A stretch of 64,000 nucleotides of DNA from CAVVAL01 sp963742725 (GCA_963742725.1 CAVUMX010000001.1:744001-808000), one strand, 5' to 3'; positions 34,190 to 43,760 are shown, counted from the stretch's first letter. A program made the numbers and translations. The notes: a model not told the origin generated them from the sequence alone.

Positions 34190-35242
34190 CTACAGTTCCA
34201 GCGCTTTCGCCGCCACCTCGGCGTCGACGGGGATCGTCGTGGGTTTGGGGGCGCCGGAGATGGCCCAGTCCGGGTCCTTGAGGCCGTTGCCGGTGACCGT
34301 GCAGACGACGCGCTGGCCGGCGGCGAGCGTGCCCTGCTCGGACGCCTGGAGGAGCCCCGCCACGCTGGCGGCCGACGCCGGCTCGACGAAGACGGCCTCG
34401 CTGCGCGCGAGCAGCCGGTACGCGGCGAGGATCTGCCGGTCGGTGACGGACTCGATGGCGCCGCCGGACTCGTCGCGCGCGGCGATGGCCGTCGTCCAGG
34501 ACGCGGGGTTGCCGATCCGGATGGCGGTGGCGATCGTGCTGGGTTCCCGGACGACCTGCCCGGTGACGAGCGGCGCCGCGCCGGCCGCCTGGAAGCCGCG
34601 CATCACCGGTTTGCGGGTGGCCTGACCGTCGGAAAAAGCCTCGACGTAGCCCTTCCAGTACGCGGTGATGTTGCCGGCGTTGCCGACGGGCAGGCAGTGG
34701 ACGTCCGGCGCGTCACCGAGGGCGTCGACGATCTCGAACGAGGCCGTCTTCTGCCCCTCGATCCGGTACGGGTTGACGGAGTTGACCAGGCTGACCGGGT
34801 ACTCCAGCGCGAGCTTGCTGGCGAGCGTCAGGCAGTCGTCGAAGTTGCCGTCGACCTGTAGCAGCTTGGCGCCGTGGACGAGCGCCTGGGCGAGCTTGCC
34901 CATCGCGATCTTGCCGGTCGGCACGAGGACGGCGCAGACCAGGCCGGCGCGGGCGGCGTAGGCCGCGGCGGAGGCGGAGGTGTTGCCGGTCGACGCGCAG
35001 ATGACCGCCTTGGCGCCTTCCTCGACGGCCTTGCTGATCGCCATCGTCATGCCGCGGTCCTTGAAGGACCCGGTCGGGTTGAGGCCCTCGACCTTGAGGT
35101 ACACGTCGCAGCCGGTCCGCTGGGACAGCACCGGTGCGGGCAGCAGCGCCGTGCCGCCCTCGTACAGCGTCACCACGGGCGTCGCGTCGGTGACCGGCAA
35201 CCGGTCCCGATATTCGTTGATCACGCCCCGCCACGGTCTCAC
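34190..35242 (-). CDS. thrC: Threonine synthase
   Basis: A 350-residue PLP enzyme converting O-phosphohomoserine to threonine, of the short actinobacterial type. The PLP Lys lies in NPTGSFKDRGMTMAISKA; phosphate-binding GNAGN occurs in LPVGNAGNITAYWKG. GTG start overlaps the hom stop (GTGA). Confidence 0.95.
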   Translation of the reverse strand: MRPWRGVINEYRDRLPVTDATPVVTLYEGGTALLPAPVLSQRTGCDVYLKVEGLNPTGSFKDRGMTMAISKAVEEGAKAVICASTGNTSASAAAYAARAGLVCAVLVPTGKIAMGKLAQALVHGAKLLQVDGNFDDCLTLASKLALEYPVSLVNSVNPYRIEGQKTASFEIVDALGDAPDVHCLPVGNAGNITAYWKGYVEAFSDGQATRKPVMRGFQAAGAAPLVTGQVVREPSTIATAIRIGNPASWTTAIAARDESGGAIESVTDRQILAAYRLLARSEAVFVEPASAASVAGLLQASEQGTLAAGQRVVCTVTGNGLKDPDWAISGAPKPTTIPVDAEVAAKALEL

Positions 35243-36549
35243 CGCACTACCTCTCCTTCGACTCGCATCACGCTCACGACGTCCCGCACGATGTCCAGCC
35301 CGCGCAACTCCTCGACCGTGGCCGAGAGCGCGGCGTCAGAGGCCACGTGCGTGACGATAACCAGCATCGCGTCGCCGCCGTGCCCCTCCTGGCGCACGGT
35401 GGAGATGCTCACCCCGTGGTCGGCGAACGCCGAGGCCACGGCCGCGAGGACACCTGCCCGGTCGGCCACGTCGAGGCTGACGTGGTACCGGGTCATCGCC
35501 TCACCCATCGGACGGACGCGCAACGCCGCGTAGTTCGACTCCCCCGCGGCCCTGGCGCCGATGATCCGGTTCCGGGCCACCGCCACGAGGTCGCCGAGCA
35601 CGGCCGACGCCGTCGGGGCACCGCCGGCGCCGCGCCCGTAGAACATGAGCTGGCCGGCGGCCTCCGCCTCGACGAACACCGCGTTGAAGGCGTCGCCGAC
35701 GCCGGCCAGGGGGTGCGTCCGGGGGATCATCGCCGGGTGGACGCGGACGCCGATGCTCTCGGTGCCGTCCTGGTCGGTGCGGCGCTCGGCGATGCACAGC
35801 AGCTTGACCGTGCAGCCCATCTCACGGGCGCTGGCCACGTCGGCGGCCGTGACCTCGGTGATGCCCTCGCGGTGGACGTCAGCGGCGGTCACTCGCGTGT
35901 GGAACGCCAGCGACGCCAGGATCGCGGCCTTCGCGGCGGCGTCGAAACCCTCCACATCGGCCGTCGGGTCGGCCTCCGCGTAGCCCAGCGCCGTGGCCTC
36001 GTCGAGCGCGTCGGCGAAGCCGGCTCCCGTCGAGTCCATACTGGACAGGATGAAGTTCGTCGTGCCGTTGACGATGCCCATCACGCGCGTGACGAGGTCG
36101 CCGTGCAGCGATTCGCGCAGCGGACGGATCAGCGGGATCGCACCGGCGACGGCGGCCTCGTAGTACAGGTCGGCGCCGCCCTCCGCAGCGGCCTCGTGCA
36201 GTACGGCGCCGTCCTCGGCGAGCAGTGCCTTGTTGGCCGTCACGACGGACTTGCCCGCCTTGAGCGCCGTGGTGATCCACGTGCGGGCGGGCTCGATGCC
36301 GCCGACGACCTCGACGACGAGGTCCACGTCGTCACGGGCCACCAGCGCGGCGGTGTCGGTCGTGAACAGGTCCGGCGAGACGGGCAGGTCACCGCGGGCC
36401 CGGCCGGGCCGGCGGACGCCGATCCCGACCAGCTCCAGCGGCGCGCCGATCCTGGCCGTGAGGTCGTCGGCCTGCGAGTGCAGCAGCCGGACCACCTCGC
36501 TGCCGACCGTCCCGCAGCCGAGCATCGCGACCCGTAGCGGTTTGCTCAT
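35239..36549 (-). CDS. hom: Homoserine dehydrogenase
   Basis: A 436-residue enzyme reducing aspartate semialdehyde to homoserine. The Rossmann motif is MLGCGTVGSEVV; catalytic region EAAVAGAIPLIRPLRESL and GIVNGTTNFILS are intact. A C-terminal ACT domain (YHVSLDVADRAGVLAAVASAFADHGVSIS) indicates threonine feedback control. ATG overlaps the lysA stop, and its stop overlaps thrC. Confidence 0.96.
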   Translation of the reverse strand: MSKPLRVAMLGCGTVGSEVVRLLHSQADDLTARIGAPLELVGIGVRRPGRARGDLPVSPDLFTTDTAALVARDDVDLVVEVVGGIEPARTWITTALKAGKSVVTANKALLAEDGAVLHEAAAEGGADLYYEAAVAGAIPLIRPLRESLHGDLVTRVMGIVNGTTNFILSSMDSTGAGFADALDEATALGYAEADPTADVEGFDAAAKAAILASLAFHTRVTAADVHREGITEVTAADVASAREMGCTVKLLCIAERRTDQDGTESIGVRVHPAMIPRTHPLAGVGDAFNAVFVEAEAAGQLMFYGRGAGGAPTASAVLGDLVAVARNRIIGARAAGESNYAALRVRPMGEAMTRYHVSLDVADRAGVLAAVASAFADHGVSISTVRQEGHGGDAMLVIVTHVASDAALSATVEELRGLDIVRDVVSVMRVEGEVVR

Positions 36550-37925
36550 CCGAGATCCAGGCGCATGAGGTCGTCCTCCGTCTCCCGGCGCACCAGCACC
36601 CGGCTCGTACCGTCGAGAACCCCGACGACCGGCGGCCGCGGTGTGTGGTTGTAGTTGCTGGCCATGCTGCGGCAGTAGGCGCCGGTGCCGGCCACCGCGA
36701 GCAGGTCGCCCGGGACGACGTCGGCGGGGAGCCACACGTCCTTGACGACGACGTCGCCGCTCTCGCAGTGCTTGCCGACGACGCGGGCCAGCATGGGCGG
36801 CGCGTCCGAGGACCGGGACGCCAGCACGCACGTGTAGGTGGCGTCGTACAGCGCCGTCCGGATGTTGTCGCTCATGCCGCCGTCGACGCTGACGTACGTC
36901 CGGAGGCCGTCGACGTCCTTGACCGTGCCGACCTCGTACAGCGTGACGCCGGCCTGGCCGACGATCGCCCGGCCCGGTTCGACGGAGATGCGGGGCTGCG
37001 CCAGCCCGGCGCCGAGGCATTCGCGGCGGACGATCTCGCGCAGCTCGGCGGCCATGACGCTGACCTCGGCCGGGTCGTCCTCCGGCGTGTAGGCGATGCC
37101 GAGGCCGCCGCCCAGGTCGAGTTCGGGCAGCTCGACGCCGTGCTCGTCGCGGATCTCGGTCAGCAGCCCGACCAGCCGGTGCGCGGACACCTCGAAGCCG
37201 GCGGTGTCGAAGATCTGCGAGCCGATGTGGCTGTGCAGTCCGACCAGTTCCAGGCTGGACTGCTTGAGGACGCGGCGCACCGCCTCCGCCGCCGCCCCGG
37301 ACGAGAGCGAGAAGCCGAACTTCTGGTCCTCGTGGGCCGTCGCGATGAACTCGTGCGTGTGCGCCTCGACGCCGACCGTGACCCGCACCATCACGCGCGG
37401 ACGGACGCCCGTCTCGGCGGCGAGGTCGGCCAGGCGCGCGATCTCGGCGAACGAGTCGAGCACCACGTACCCGACCCCCGCGGCGAGTGCCCGCCGCAGC
37501 TCGCCGACGCTCTTGTTGTTGCCGTGCAGCGCCAGCCGGGCCGGCGGGAAGCCCGCGGCCAGCGCGGTCGCCAGCTCGCCGCCGGTGCACACGTCGAGGC
37601 CCAGGCCCTCCTCGGCCACCCAGCGGGCGATGGCCTTGGACAGGAACGCCTTGCCCGCGTAGTACACGTCGGCGCCCTCGAACGCCGACATGTACCCGCG
37701 GCAGCGCGCCCGGAAGTCAGCTTCGTCCAGGAACAACGCCGGCGTGCCGTGCTCGGCCGCCAGGTCGCGGACGTCCATCCCGGCGAGGTGCACGACGCCG
37801 TCGACGCGGCTGGCACTGACCGGCCAGATGCGCGGATCGAGCGCGATCAGGTCGGCGGCCGGCTGCGCGACCAGCCCGGACGGCATGACATCCGCGTGCC
37901 GGGGACCAGCCGGGTGCGCCCTCAC
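36546..37925 (-). CDS. lysA: Diaminopimelate decarboxylase
   Basis: A 459-residue fold-III PLP enzyme making lysine from meso-diaminopimelate. The PLP Lys is in DVYYAGKAFLSKAIARW; the glycine-rich phosphate loop is LDLGGGLGIAYT; substrate contacts include VDGGMSDNIRTALY. The GTG start overlaps the argS stop (GTGA). This places lysA, hom and thrC in one coupled unit behind argS. Confidence 0.95.
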   Translation of the reverse strand: MRAHPAGPRHADVMPSGLVAQPAADLIALDPRIWPVSASRVDGVVHLAGMDVRDLAAEHGTPALFLDEADFRARCRGYMSAFEGADVYYAGKAFLSKAIARWVAEEGLGLDVCTGGELATALAAGFPPARLALHGNNKSVGELRRALAAGVGYVVLDSFAEIARLADLAAETGVRPRVMVRVTVGVEAHTHEFIATAHEDQKFGFSLSSGAAAEAVRRVLKQSSLELVGLHSHIGSQIFDTAGFEVSAHRLVGLLTEIRDEHGVELPELDLGGGLGIAYTPEDDPAEVSVMAAELREIVRRECLGAGLAQPRISVEPGRAIVGQAGVTLYEVGTVKDVDGLRTYVSVDGGMSDNIRTALYDATYTCVLASRSSDAPPMLARVVGKHCESGDVVVKDVWLPADVVPGDLLAVAGTGAYCRSMASNYNHTPRPPVVGVLDGTSRVLVRRETEDDLMRLDLG

Positions 37926-39577
37926 ATCCGCTCCGGGGCGCTCACGCCGAGCAGGGCGAGGCCGTTGGCGAGGACCGTGCGGGTGGCCTCGCAGAGCCAG
38001 AGCCGTGCCCGGTGCTGGTCGGTGGTCTCCTCGTCGCCGCGCGGCAGCACCCGGCACACCTCGTAGAAGCGGTGGTAGGTGCCGGCGATCGACTCCAGGT
38101 AGTGGGCGATCCGGTGCGGCTCGCGCAGCTCGGCGGCGCTGGCGATCACGCGGGGGAACTCGCCGAGCGCCCCGAGCAGGGCGCCCTCACGCTCGTGGTC
38201 GAGCAGGGCCGGATCCAGGTCGCCCCGGTCGATGCCCAGCTCGGCGGCATTGCGCAGGACGGAAGAGATGCGGGCGTGCGCGTACTGGACGTAGAAGATC
38301 GGGTTGTCGTTGCTGCGACGCGTCCACAGATCGAGGTCCAGGTCGATGGTCTGGTTGACGCTGGCCCTGGCCAGGGCGTACCGGGCGGCGTCCACCCCGA
38401 TCGCCTCGACGAGGTCGGCGAGCGTGACGACGTTGCCTGCGCGCTTGCTCATCCGGACCGGCTCGCCGTCCTTGAGGAGGTTCACGAGCTGGCCGATCAG
38501 GACCTCGATGTTGCGGTCCGGATCGTCGCCCGCGCAGGCGGCGAGCGCCTTGAGACGGGCGACGTAACCGGTGTGGTCGGCGCCGAGCAGGTACAGGCAG
38601 ACGTCGAAGCCGCGGCCACGCTTGTCCAGGTAGTAGGCGGCGTCGCCGGAGAAGTAGGCGGGCGCCCCGTCGCTCTTGATGAGGACGCGGTCCTTGTCGT
38701 CGCCGAAGTCGGTGGTCCGGAGCCAGATCGCGCCCTCGGAGTCGTAGACGTGGCCCTGCTTGCGCAACGTCTCGACGGCCCGCTCGACGGCGCCGGTGGA
38801 GTGCAGCGAATCCTCGTGGAAGTAGACGTCGAAGACGACGCCGAATTCCTTCAGCGACGACTTGATCTCGTCGAACATGAGGTTGACGCCGATCTTGCGG
38901 AACACCTCCTGGGCCTCACCGTCGGGACGGTCGAGCGCATCCGGGGCGAGCTGGCGGACCTGCTCGGCGATCTCGCCGATGTACGCGCCGGCGTAGCCGT
39001 CCTCAGGAGTGGGTTCGCTCTTGGCTGCGGCCAGCAGCGAACGGGCGAAGCGGTCGATCTGGGCACCGTGGTCGTTGAAGTAGTACTCGCGGACGACCTC
39101 GGCGCCGCTCGCCTCGAACAGCCGGGCCAGCGCGTCGCCGACGGCCGCCCAGCGGACGCCGCCGATGTGCACCGGACCGGTCGGGTTGGCGGAGACGAAC
39201 TCCAGGTTGATCCGCTGGCCCGTGAGCGCGTCGTTGCGCCCGTAGGCGGCGCCGCTGGTCACGACGGTGCGGGCCAGCTCACCCTGGGCGGCGGCGTCCA
39301 GGACGATGTTGAGGAAGCCGGGGCCGGCCACGTCGACGCGGGCGACGCCCGGCGCGGCGGCCAACTCCTCGGCGACCCAACCGGCCAGGTCGCGCGGCGC
39401 GACCCCTGCCCGTTTGGCTACCTGAAGCGCGATATTCGTGGCATAGTCGCCATGCTCGGGGTTGCGCGGGCGCTCGACGGTCACGCTGGCCGGCAACGAG
39501 GCCGGATCCAGCTGGTGTGCCGTGAACACACTGCGGGTAGCAGCGAGAACAGCGTCGGAGAGTGCGGCGGGGGTCAC
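37922..39577 (-). CDS. argS: Arginyl-tRNA synthetase
   Basis: A 551-residue class I synthetase. The N-terminal Arg-tRNA recognition domain is about 1-100, the catalytic core starts at LEFVSANPTGPVHIGGVRW, and the DALR anticodon domain ends the chain (LPRGDEETTDQHRARLWLCEATRTVLANGLALLGVSAPERM). The HIGH motif reads HIGG, a variant seen in ArgRS. A KMSKR-like MSKRAGNVV is present. GTG start at 39577; divergent from the DUF3105 gene. Confidence 0.96.
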   Translation of the reverse strand: MTPAALSDAVLAATRSVFTAHQLDPASLPASVTVERPRNPEHGDYATNIALQVAKRAGVAPRDLAGWVAEELAAAPGVARVDVAGPGFLNIVLDAAAQGELARTVVTSGAAYGRNDALTGQRINLEFVSANPTGPVHIGGVRWAAVGDALARLFEASGAEVVREYYFNDHGAQIDRFARSLLAAAKSEPTPEDGYAGAYIGEIAEQVRQLAPDALDRPDGEAQEVFRKIGVNLMFDEIKSSLKEFGVVFDVYFHEDSLHSTGAVERAVETLRKQGHVYDSEGAIWLRTTDFGDDKDRVLIKSDGAPAYFSGDAAYYLDKRGRGFDVCLYLLGADHTGYVARLKALAACAGDDPDRNIEVLIGQLVNLLKDGEPVRMSKRAGNVVTLADLVEAIGVDAARYALARASVNQTIDLDLDLWTRRSNDNPIFYVQYAHARISSVLRNAAELGIDRGDLDPALLDHEREGALLGALGEFPRVIASAAELREPHRIAHYLESIAGTYHRFYEVCRVLPRGDEETTDQHRARLWLCEATRTVLANGLALLGVSAPERM

Positions 39578-39621
39578 CTCGTCATGCTATCGAGATCGCA
39601 GGGCTCGCTCGTGCGACTACC

Positions 39622-39637
39622 GTGGTAGCTGTACCAC
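39622..39637. promoter_or_regulatory. Inverted repeat in argS / DUF3105 divergent gap
   Basis: GTGGTA-GCTG-TACCAC, a perfect 6-bp palindrome in the 107-bp divergent region. It could be an operator or overlap a promoter; no regulator is adjacent. Confidence 0.3.
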
Positions 39638-39684
39638 TGACTAGGACGGGCGCTGTGGCTGCCCGGATCGCCCGAAAGGTTCCC

Positions 39685-40407
39685 ATGTCGTCGAAGACCA
39701 GCCAGCGCTCGACCGGCAAGACCGGTGGCAAGCCCCCCAGGAAGGGCGCCGGCCGCAAGCCGATCAAGCCGATCAGGCCGGCGCTGCCGTGGGGCATGAT
39801 CGCCCTCGCCACGACCGTGGGCCTCATCGCGGTCGGCATCATCGGTTACGGCGTGTACACGGCCCGCGACGCCGACAAGCCGTTCGGCGAGCGCAACGCC
39901 CAGCAGATCGAGGGCGTCAAGAACTTCCGGAAGACCGACAAGGCCGCCCTCACCCAGAACCACAAGGACGGCAAGCTCGAGTACAAGCAGTCCCCGCCCG
40001 TCGGCGGTGACCACAACCTGACGTGGCAGAACTGCGAAGGCGCCGTCTACGACAAGCCGATCGCCAAGGAACACGCGGTCCACAGCCTCGAGCACGGTGC
40101 GGTCTGGCTCGCGTACGACCCGAAGCTGTCGCAGGCCGACGTCGCGAAGCTCGCCGACAAGATCAAGGGCACGGACTTCACGATGATGAGCCCGTACGAG
40201 GGGCTCGGCACCACCGTGTCGCTCCAGGCGTGGGGCTTCCAGCTCAAGCTGGACAAGATCGACGACGCGCGGATCGACAAGTTCATCACCGGCTTCGCCC
40301 GCGCGGCGACGATGGAGCCGCAGGCCGGTTGCCAGGGCGGCACCACCGCCACCGGCAACGAGCCGCAGGGCCAGGCCGGCGCGCCGCAGCCCCCGGCCGG
40401 TGGCTGA
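39685..40407 (+). CDS. DUF3105 domain membrane-anchored protein
   Basis: A 240-residue protein: a basic N-terminus rich in Lys/Gly/Pro, a transmembrane anchor at about 36-56 (GMIALATTVGLIAVGIIGYGVY), and an extracytoplasmic DUF3105 domain. The domain carries the conserved GGDHNLTWQNCEG, AVHSLEHGAVWLAYDP and FTMMSPYEGL motifs; its two Cys residues could form a disulphide and the His residues a metal site. ATG 39685 with GAAAGG upstream. Overlaps the DUF305 gene. Function unknown. Confidence 0.85.
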   Translation: MSSKTSQRSTGKTGGKPPRKGAGRKPIKPIRPALPWGMIALATTVGLIAVGIIGYGVYTARDADKPFGERNAQQIEGVKNFRKTDKAALTQNHKDGKLEYKQSPPVGGDHNLTWQNCEGAVYDKPIAKEHAVHSLEHGAVWLAYDPKLSQADVAKLADKIKGTDFTMMSPYEGLGTTVSLQAWGFQLKLDKIDDARIDKFITGFARAATMEPQAGCQGGTTATGNEPQGQAGAPQPPAGG

Positions 40408-41029
40408 CGACGCCCAGCGCCGTTCGCTGAGCCCCCTGGCCAGGACGTGGTTCGCCGCGATCCTGGCCGGGGCGCTCGCGTTGGCGCTCGGATTCGGGGC
40501 CGGCGTGTTCGTGGGCAAGCCGCAGCACCCCGGTGAGGACTCGGCCGAGGCTGGCTTCGCGCGCGACATGTCCACGCACCACGGCCAGGCCGTCTCGATG
40601 GCGATCGAGGAGTACCGCGTCACGACCGACTCCGGCCTCGAACAGCTCAGCATCGACATCGCGCTCACCCAGCAGGGCCAGATCGGCGTCATGCAGACCT
40701 GGCTCCGAACGTGGAAGCTCGAAGTGAACAGCACGGACCGTCCGATGGCGTGGATGGGCGCGGCTGTGCCCCCGGGCGACCTGATGCCCGGGATGGCGTC
40801 CGACGCTGATCGCACCAGGCTGCGCGAGTCCACAGGGCGGGCGAAGGACGTGCTGTTCTGCCAGCTCATGATCAAGCACCACCTCGGCGGCATCCACATG
40901 GTCGACGCCGTCCTCGAACGCACCGAGAACACGCAGGTCCGCGACCTGGCGCAGTCCATGAAGAACGGCCAGCAGTACGAGGTCCAGGTGTTCAAGGACA
41001 AGCTGGCGTCGCTCGGCGCGGCGCCCTGA
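40400..41029 (+). CDS. DUF305 family protein
   Basis: A 209-residue exported protein of the DUF305 (ferritin-like helical) family, some members of which take part in copper handling. A signal anchor lies at about 15-38. Two His-rich repeats are visible: FARDMSTHHGQAVSMA and QLMIKHHLGGIHMVDA. GTG start at 40400 overlaps the DUF3105 stop by eight bases, so they are coupled. Confidence 0.88.
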   Translation: MADDAQRRSLSPLARTWFAAILAGALALALGFGAGVFVGKPQHPGEDSAEAGFARDMSTHHGQAVSMAIEEYRVTTDSGLEQLSIDIALTQQGQIGVMQTWLRTWKLEVNSTDRPMAWMGAAVPPGDLMPGMASDADRTRLRESTGRAKDVLFCQLMIKHHLGGIHMVDAVLERTENTQVRDLAQSMKNGQQYEVQVFKDKLASLGAAP

Positions 41030-41075
41030 GGTAGTCAGGGTGGGGCGCGGGCGGGGCGCCTGAAAGAATCCGCGC

Positions 41076-41939
41076 GTGGATCCGAACTCGCCGCAGGACG
41101 GCCAGCCGAGTAACCCGATGCCGCCCGGACCACCGGCTGGGCCGTACGGGCCTCCGCCCGCGCCGGCTGGGCCGTACGGACCTCCGCCCGGGGCGGTGCC
41201 GCCAGGGGCGTATGTGCCGCCCGGGGTCGCGCCGCCCGGGGCGTATGTGCCGCCGGGGCCGGGGTTCGGTGGGCAGCCGGGGTATCCGGCGGCGGCGCCG
41301 AAGCGCAGTGGCATGTCGAAGGGGCTGGTGATCGGCCTGTCCATCGCCACCGTCGCGCTGCTGGTGATCTGCGGTGGCTGTGCCGTGGCCGGCTACCTGC
41401 TCTACGCCGACGCCAAGGACGAGATCTCGACGCGCGAGGACGAGTCGACAGGCGAGGCCACGTCCACCACGATCGACGGGCTCGTGAACTACCGCGAGAC
41501 CGACCCGGACCTGCTCACCCAGAACCACAAACCGGGCAGGATCGTGTACCGGGTGACCCCGCCGCCCGGTGGCGACCACAACGGCAAGTGGCAGAACTGC
41601 CAGGGCAACGTGTACGACGCGCAGATCCCGACCGAGCGCGCCGTCCACAGCATGGAGCACGGCGCGGTGTGGATCACGTACGAGCCGGGTCTGTCGTCCG
41701 ACCAGGTGGACGAGCTCGCCGACAAGATCCGCGGCAAGGACTACACGATGATGAGCCCCTACCCCGGACTCGACAGCCCGATCACGCTCCAGGCATGGGG
41801 GTACCAGCTCAAGGTCGACGACGCGGACGACGCCGACATCGACAAGTTCATCACCGCCTACGCCCGAACGGCGACCATGGAACCGGGCGCCACCTGCGGA
41901 ACTGGCTCCACAGCGACCGGCACCGAACCGGCATCCTGA
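41076..41939 (+). CDS. DUF3105 domain protein with Pro-rich N-terminus
   Basis: A 287-residue paralogue of the protein at 39685. It has a Pro/Gly/Tyr-rich cytoplasmic segment of about 75 residues with GPYGPPP repeats, a helix at about 82-106, then a DUF3105 domain (GGDHNGKWQNCQG, AVHSMEHGAVWITYEP, YTMMSPYPGLDSP). The two DUF3105 domains are clearly alike, so the pair arose by duplication around the DUF305 gene. GTG start 41076. Confidence 0.85.
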   Translation: MDPNSPQDGQPSNPMPPGPPAGPYGPPPAPAGPYGPPPGAVPPGAYVPPGVAPPGAYVPPGPGFGGQPGYPAAAPKRSGMSKGLVIGLSIATVALLVICGGCAVAGYLLYADAKDEISTREDESTGEATSTTIDGLVNYRETDPDLLTQNHKPGRIVYRVTPPPGGDHNGKWQNCQGNVYDAQIPTERAVHSMEHGAVWITYEPGLSSDQVDELADKIRGKDYTMMSPYPGLDSPITLQAWGYQLKVDDADDADIDKFITAYARTATMEPGATCGTGSTATGTEPAS

Positions 41940-42009
41940 CAACCGTCCGGCGCCGACGGGGCACTGCGCGAGGGACCTTGATGGACTGATACTCTTTCCG
42001 AGGTCCCGA

Positions 42010-42081
42010 GCCCCCGTAGCTCAGGGGATAGAGCACCGCCCTCCGGAGGCGGGTGCGCAGGTTCGAATCCTGCCGGGGGCA
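42010..42081 (+). tRNA. tRNA-Arg (anticodon CCG)
   Basis: A complete 72-nt cloverleaf: acceptor GCCCCCG/CGGGGGC, D-stem GCTC/GAGC, anticodon stem CCGCC/GGCGG with loop CTCCGGA (anticodon CCG, reads CGG), T-arm GCAGG-TTCGAAT-CCTGC and discriminator A. CCA is not encoded in full. It is followed by a strong terminator at 42101-42139. Confidence 0.97.
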
Positions 42082-42100
42082 CCCTCTCTCGCCAGCACAA

Positions 42101-42139
42101 AGAAGCCCTTGACCAGCGCGAACGCCGTCAAGGGCTTCT
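42101..42139 (+). terminator. Terminator after tRNA-Arg
   Basis: A perfect 13-bp stem AGAAGCCCTTGAC (42101-42113 with 42127-42139) and a 13-nt loop, about 20 bp after the tRNA. The sequence from here to about 42312 contains no gene I can support. Confidence 0.85.
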
Positions 42140-42312
42140 CTCATGGTGGCCGAGGTTCCCGCTAGGCGCAGCAGGCGCGGCTCCCGGTACGCCGAGCGAG
42201 ACGGGGCTCACCGTCGCCGGGTTAACGCGCATCGGCGCCGGCTCGATGCTGGCGGCAGCGGCTGGACCATCCCGGCGCGCGATGCCGGCGGGGCATCGGC
42301 GATGCTGTGTGC

Positions 42313-43060
42313 GTGGACTACGTGTCCAGAGTGCCGCGACCGCCGCTGGACGGGCTGATCGACGACCTCTACTACCTGGAGGGTGGGCCGCCGTACGCCC
42401 GGCTGACGCTGCCGGCGAGTGGTCACCATGCCCACCCGCGCCTTCGAGTTCGGCTATCCGCCGGAGACCCGGTCCGTCGGCGTGCACTTCAAGCCGTGGG
42501 GGCTGGCGCCGTTCCTGCCGATGCCCGCGGCCGAGCTGTGTGACCGGCCGGTGACGGTAGAGCAGGTTTGGGGTCGGCCCGCCATTGCTGAGCTGCGGGA
42601 CCGGCTGGCCACGGCGGACGGACCGCACGAGATGCTGACGCTGCTCGAGGAGGAGCTGATGCGACGGCTGTGCGGGACCGCCGGCCTGGGGCTGGTCCGC
42701 CATACGAGCAGCGTCATCGCGGCGAACAGCGGGGCGGTGGCGATCGGCGGCCTGAGCGTGGCAGCCGGTGTCAGCAGCACGCATCTGGCACAGCGGTTCA
42801 AGGAGCTCATCGGCGTCACGCCGAAGCGGCTGGCCCGCACCTACCGCTTCACCGCCACCGTGTTCGCGATCGACCCCACCGGACCGGTCGACTGGGGCGA
42901 CCTCGCCGGTGGCGCAGGCTACTTCGACCAGGCCCACTTCGGCCACGAGTTCCGGGCGTTCACCGGGCTCACGCCGACCCGGTACGTCGAAGTCCGGCGG
43001 CGGTTCCTGCGCGAACATCCCGGCCACGCGCTGGACGGCTGGCCGCTGCCGGCCGATTGA
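42313..43060 (+). pseudogene. AraC-family regulator, frame-disrupted
   Basis: The first part (from GTG 42313, VDYVSRVPRPPLDGLIDDLYYLEGG region) looks like the N-terminus of an AraC-type regulator. The second part, in another frame from 42419, continues with a partner-domain remnant (TRAFEFGYPPETRSVGVHFKPWG) and a complete AraC helix-turn-helix pair (LSVAAGVSSTHLAQRFKELIGVTPKRLARTYRF and AGGAGYFDQAHFGHEFRAFTGLTPTRYVE). The two join abruptly near 42418 and are out of frame. I infer an internal deletion that also shifted the frame. The 213-residue C-terminal part could still be made from GTG 42419 or ATG 42428. Confidence 0.7.
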
Positions 43061-43126
43061 TTTCTTACAAGAGCGACAGCTCACGACGCGCTAATTTGGG
43101 GGCACTCCAAGGCAGAGGAGAGCCCC

Positions 43127-43708
43127 GTGGGCAAGGTGGTCATGTACAGCTCGGTGTCGGTGGACGGCTTCATCGCGGACGAGCACGACCAGCCCGGACC
43201 GCTGTTCGACTGGTTGTCCAGCGGTGACGTCCCGTTGGACGAGAGCGGCGAGGTGAAGGTGTCGCAGACGTCCTACGACTACACCCGGCCGTACTGGGAC
43301 CAGATCGGGGTGACAATCGCCGGCCGCCACGTCTTCGACCTGACGGACGGCTGGGACGGGAAGCCTCCGAGCGGGATCGACCACGTGGTCGTCGTGACGC
43401 ACCGGCCGCAGCCCGAGGGCTGGGACCCCGAGGCGCCGTTTCACTTCGTCGACGGCGTCGAGGCAGCCGTGGCCAAGGCGCAGGAGCTTGCGGGTGACCG
43501 CATGGTCGAGGTCGCCGCTGGCGACGTCGGTGGCCAGGCGCTTGCCGCGGGCCTGGTCGACGAGGTGCGCATGGACGTCGTACCCGTGGTGTTCGGGTCC
43601 GGCAAGCGCTACTTCGGGTCGGTCGACGCGCAGCACCTGTTGGAGGATCCGGACGTGGTGATTCAGGGCAACCGGGTGCTTCACCTCCGCTATCGGGTGC
43701 GCCGTTGA
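43127..43708 (+). CDS. Dihydrofolate reductase family protein (RibD C-terminal-like)
   Basis: A 193-residue protein with the DHFR/RibD fold seen in many small actinobacterial reductases of unknown substrate. Features: start strand VVMYSSVSVDGFIADEH, AGRHVFDLTDGW, AAGDVGGQALAAGLVDEVRMDVVPVVFGSG and the C-terminal strand LHLRYRV. GTG 43127 behind AGAGGAGAG. Not a housekeeping folA. Confidence 0.88.
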   Translation: MGKVVMYSSVSVDGFIADEHDQPGPLFDWLSSGDVPLDESGEVKVSQTSYDYTRPYWDQIGVTIAGRHVFDLTDGWDGKPPSGIDHVVVVTHRPQPEGWDPEAPFHFVDGVEAAVAKAQELAGDRMVEVAAGDVGGQALAAGLVDEVRMDVVPVVFGSGKRYFGSVDAQHLLEDPDVVIQGNRVLHLRYRVRR

Positions 43709-43760
43709 CCGGTGCCGGGCCGGCGAACCTTACCCCCGTCCCCGCGCAACGCTGACGCGC

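Noticed and set aside
42082..42312. Small ORFs between the tRNA terminator and the AraC remnant
   Set aside because: Short, Arg-rich, no ribosome sites and no recognisable pattern.
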